From Paraclostridium tenue (GTDB lineage Bacteria; Bacillota; Clostridia; Peptostreptococcales; Peptostreptococcaceae), in NCBI RefSeq assembly GCF_039521565.1, contig NZ_BAAACP010000012.1, forward strand, positions 1 to 64,000: DNA of 64,000 nucleotides. Direction: 5' to 3'. Numbering within the stretch: the first letter of the stretch is position 1; every line of letters begins with the position of its first letter. Under the pieces are notes generated by a model, which had not been told where the DNA came from, searched no databases, and saw only the letters and a list, made by a program, of their open reading frames with translations. This document shows, piece by piece, positions 63,427 to 64,000 of this stretch. The translations under genes and the position numbers were made by a program.

Positions 63427-64000
63427 ATGGCAAATAATACACAACCGTATGCTTTAGTTTTTGGAGTATCAGTATTTGATATCTTCGGATTTACGCATAA
63501 TAATTATAGATGTAATGATTCAAATCCAGGAAAAGTTAAAACTTCTTTTGGTGGAGTTTGCAGAAATATAGCAGAAAATATGGCAAGAGTAGGAATAAAT
63601 ACAAAGTTCATATCTATATTAGGTGATGATGAAACAGGAAGAAGAATGATGGAACATTCTAAAGTTATGAACTATGACATGCAAGATTCATTGATAATTA
63701 AAGGTGAAAGTACTCCTACATATATGGCAGTTTTAAACCATGAAGGAGAATTAGAATCAGCAGTTGTTGATATGAAAATAACAGATATGTTTACTACAGA
63801 ATTTATAGATTCTAAAGCTGATATAATAAGAAATTCTGAGTATATGTTTTTAGATTCGGATAAACCAGATATACTTGAATATATATTAAAAACATTTAAA
63901 GATGAAACTAAGTTTGTATTAGATCCAGTATCTGCATGCAAAGCTAAAAATATAAAACACTTAATAAAATATTTCCATACTATAAAGCCTAACAGATATG
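63427..64000 (+). CDS. PfkB-family kinase, pseudouridine-kinase-like (partial)
   Basis: A frame opens at ATG 63427 (GGGAGGGCG site) and runs off the window end with 191 codons visible. It begins ANNTQPYALVFGVSVFDIFG, then has KTSFGGVCRNIAENMARVG and ISILGDDETGRRMM, typical of ribokinase-fold sugar kinases and close to the PsuK pattern (GGVxRNIAENLARLG). A psuG gene (pseudouridine glycosidase) would be expected nearby if it is PsuK. The catalytic C-terminal half is outside the window. Confidence 0.8.
   Translation, partial: MANNTQPYALVFGVSVFDIFGFTHNNYRCNDSNPGKVKTSFGGVCRNIAENMARVGINTKFISILGDDETGRRMMEHSKVMNYDMQDSLIIKGESTPTYMAVLNHEGELESAVVDMKITDMFTTEFIDSKADIIRNSEYMFLDSDKPDILEYILKTFKDETKFVLDPVSACKAKNIKHLIKYFHTIKPNRY

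Noticed and set aside
1..64000. CRISPR arrays, rRNA genes and transposases
   Set aside because: No regularly spaced repeats, no rRNA-like stretches and no transposase motifs were seen on either strand.

Overview
This is the replication-origin region of an AT-rich, spore-former-type Firmicute. Gene content and order (rsbV-rsbW-sigB beside gyrBA, an RstA-like regulator beside soj-spo0J, dnaI/dnaD-like helicase loaders, a bipartite oriC) point to Peptostreptococcaceae: a relative of Clostridioides difficile, with Paraclostridium/Paeniclostridium the best guess. The species cannot be settled from sequence alone. Nearly all genes point away from oriC, which sits around 9.2-11.2 kb.

Left arm (minus strand, 138-10753): dnaA, dnaN, an S4-domain gene, recF, gyrB and gyrA, then a YtxH/DUF948 envelope pair leading into the rsbV-rsbW-sigB partner-switching operon. 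Right arm (plus strand, 11.3-35.1 kb): rpmH-rnpA-yidD-yidC-jag, mnmE-mnmG-rsmG, noc, soj-spo0J, a cysteine desulfurase, an RstA-like regulator, a small selenium/sulfur-handling set (yedF, DUF3343, DUF951), rpsF-ssb-rpsR, gdpP-rplI-dnaB and purA. A dense DnaA-box cluster lies just after dnaB, and two near-identical parS-like sites lie at 15.2 and 62.0 kb. Eight tRNA genes occupy 35.47-36.15 kb.

From 36 kb the content turns accessory. An AgrA/AgrC-like two-component system has its kinase split by a one-base shift in an A6 tract. It is followed by an FtsX-type ABC transporter. The core genes dnaI, dnaD-like, an M1 peptidase, walJ and rlmH follow.

The most striking structure starts at the 3' end of rlmH. 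The last 18-19 bases of rlmH recur twice downstream (47909-47927 and 52772-52790), like the attachment sites of staphylococcal cassette chromosome (SCC) elements, which use the same gene end. The first interval carries an AraC/GyrI regulator. The second carries a complete tetA(P)-tetB(P) tetracycline-resistance operon with its 17-nt gene overlap, its promoter, a leader peptide and an attenuator, plus a YcxB-type gene broken by an in-frame stop. No recombinase is present in either interval.

Beyond it are a MepR/MepA-like MarR-MATE pair with visible operators, a TSUP permease, yjdM, a DeoR regulator, a DUF488 gene, the tdh-kbl threonine-to-glycine pathway, a short YitT protein, a TtcA-like PP-loop ATPase and the start of a PfkB (pseudouridine-kinase-like) gene cut by the window edge. 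All calls come from reading the sequence; no database searches were run.
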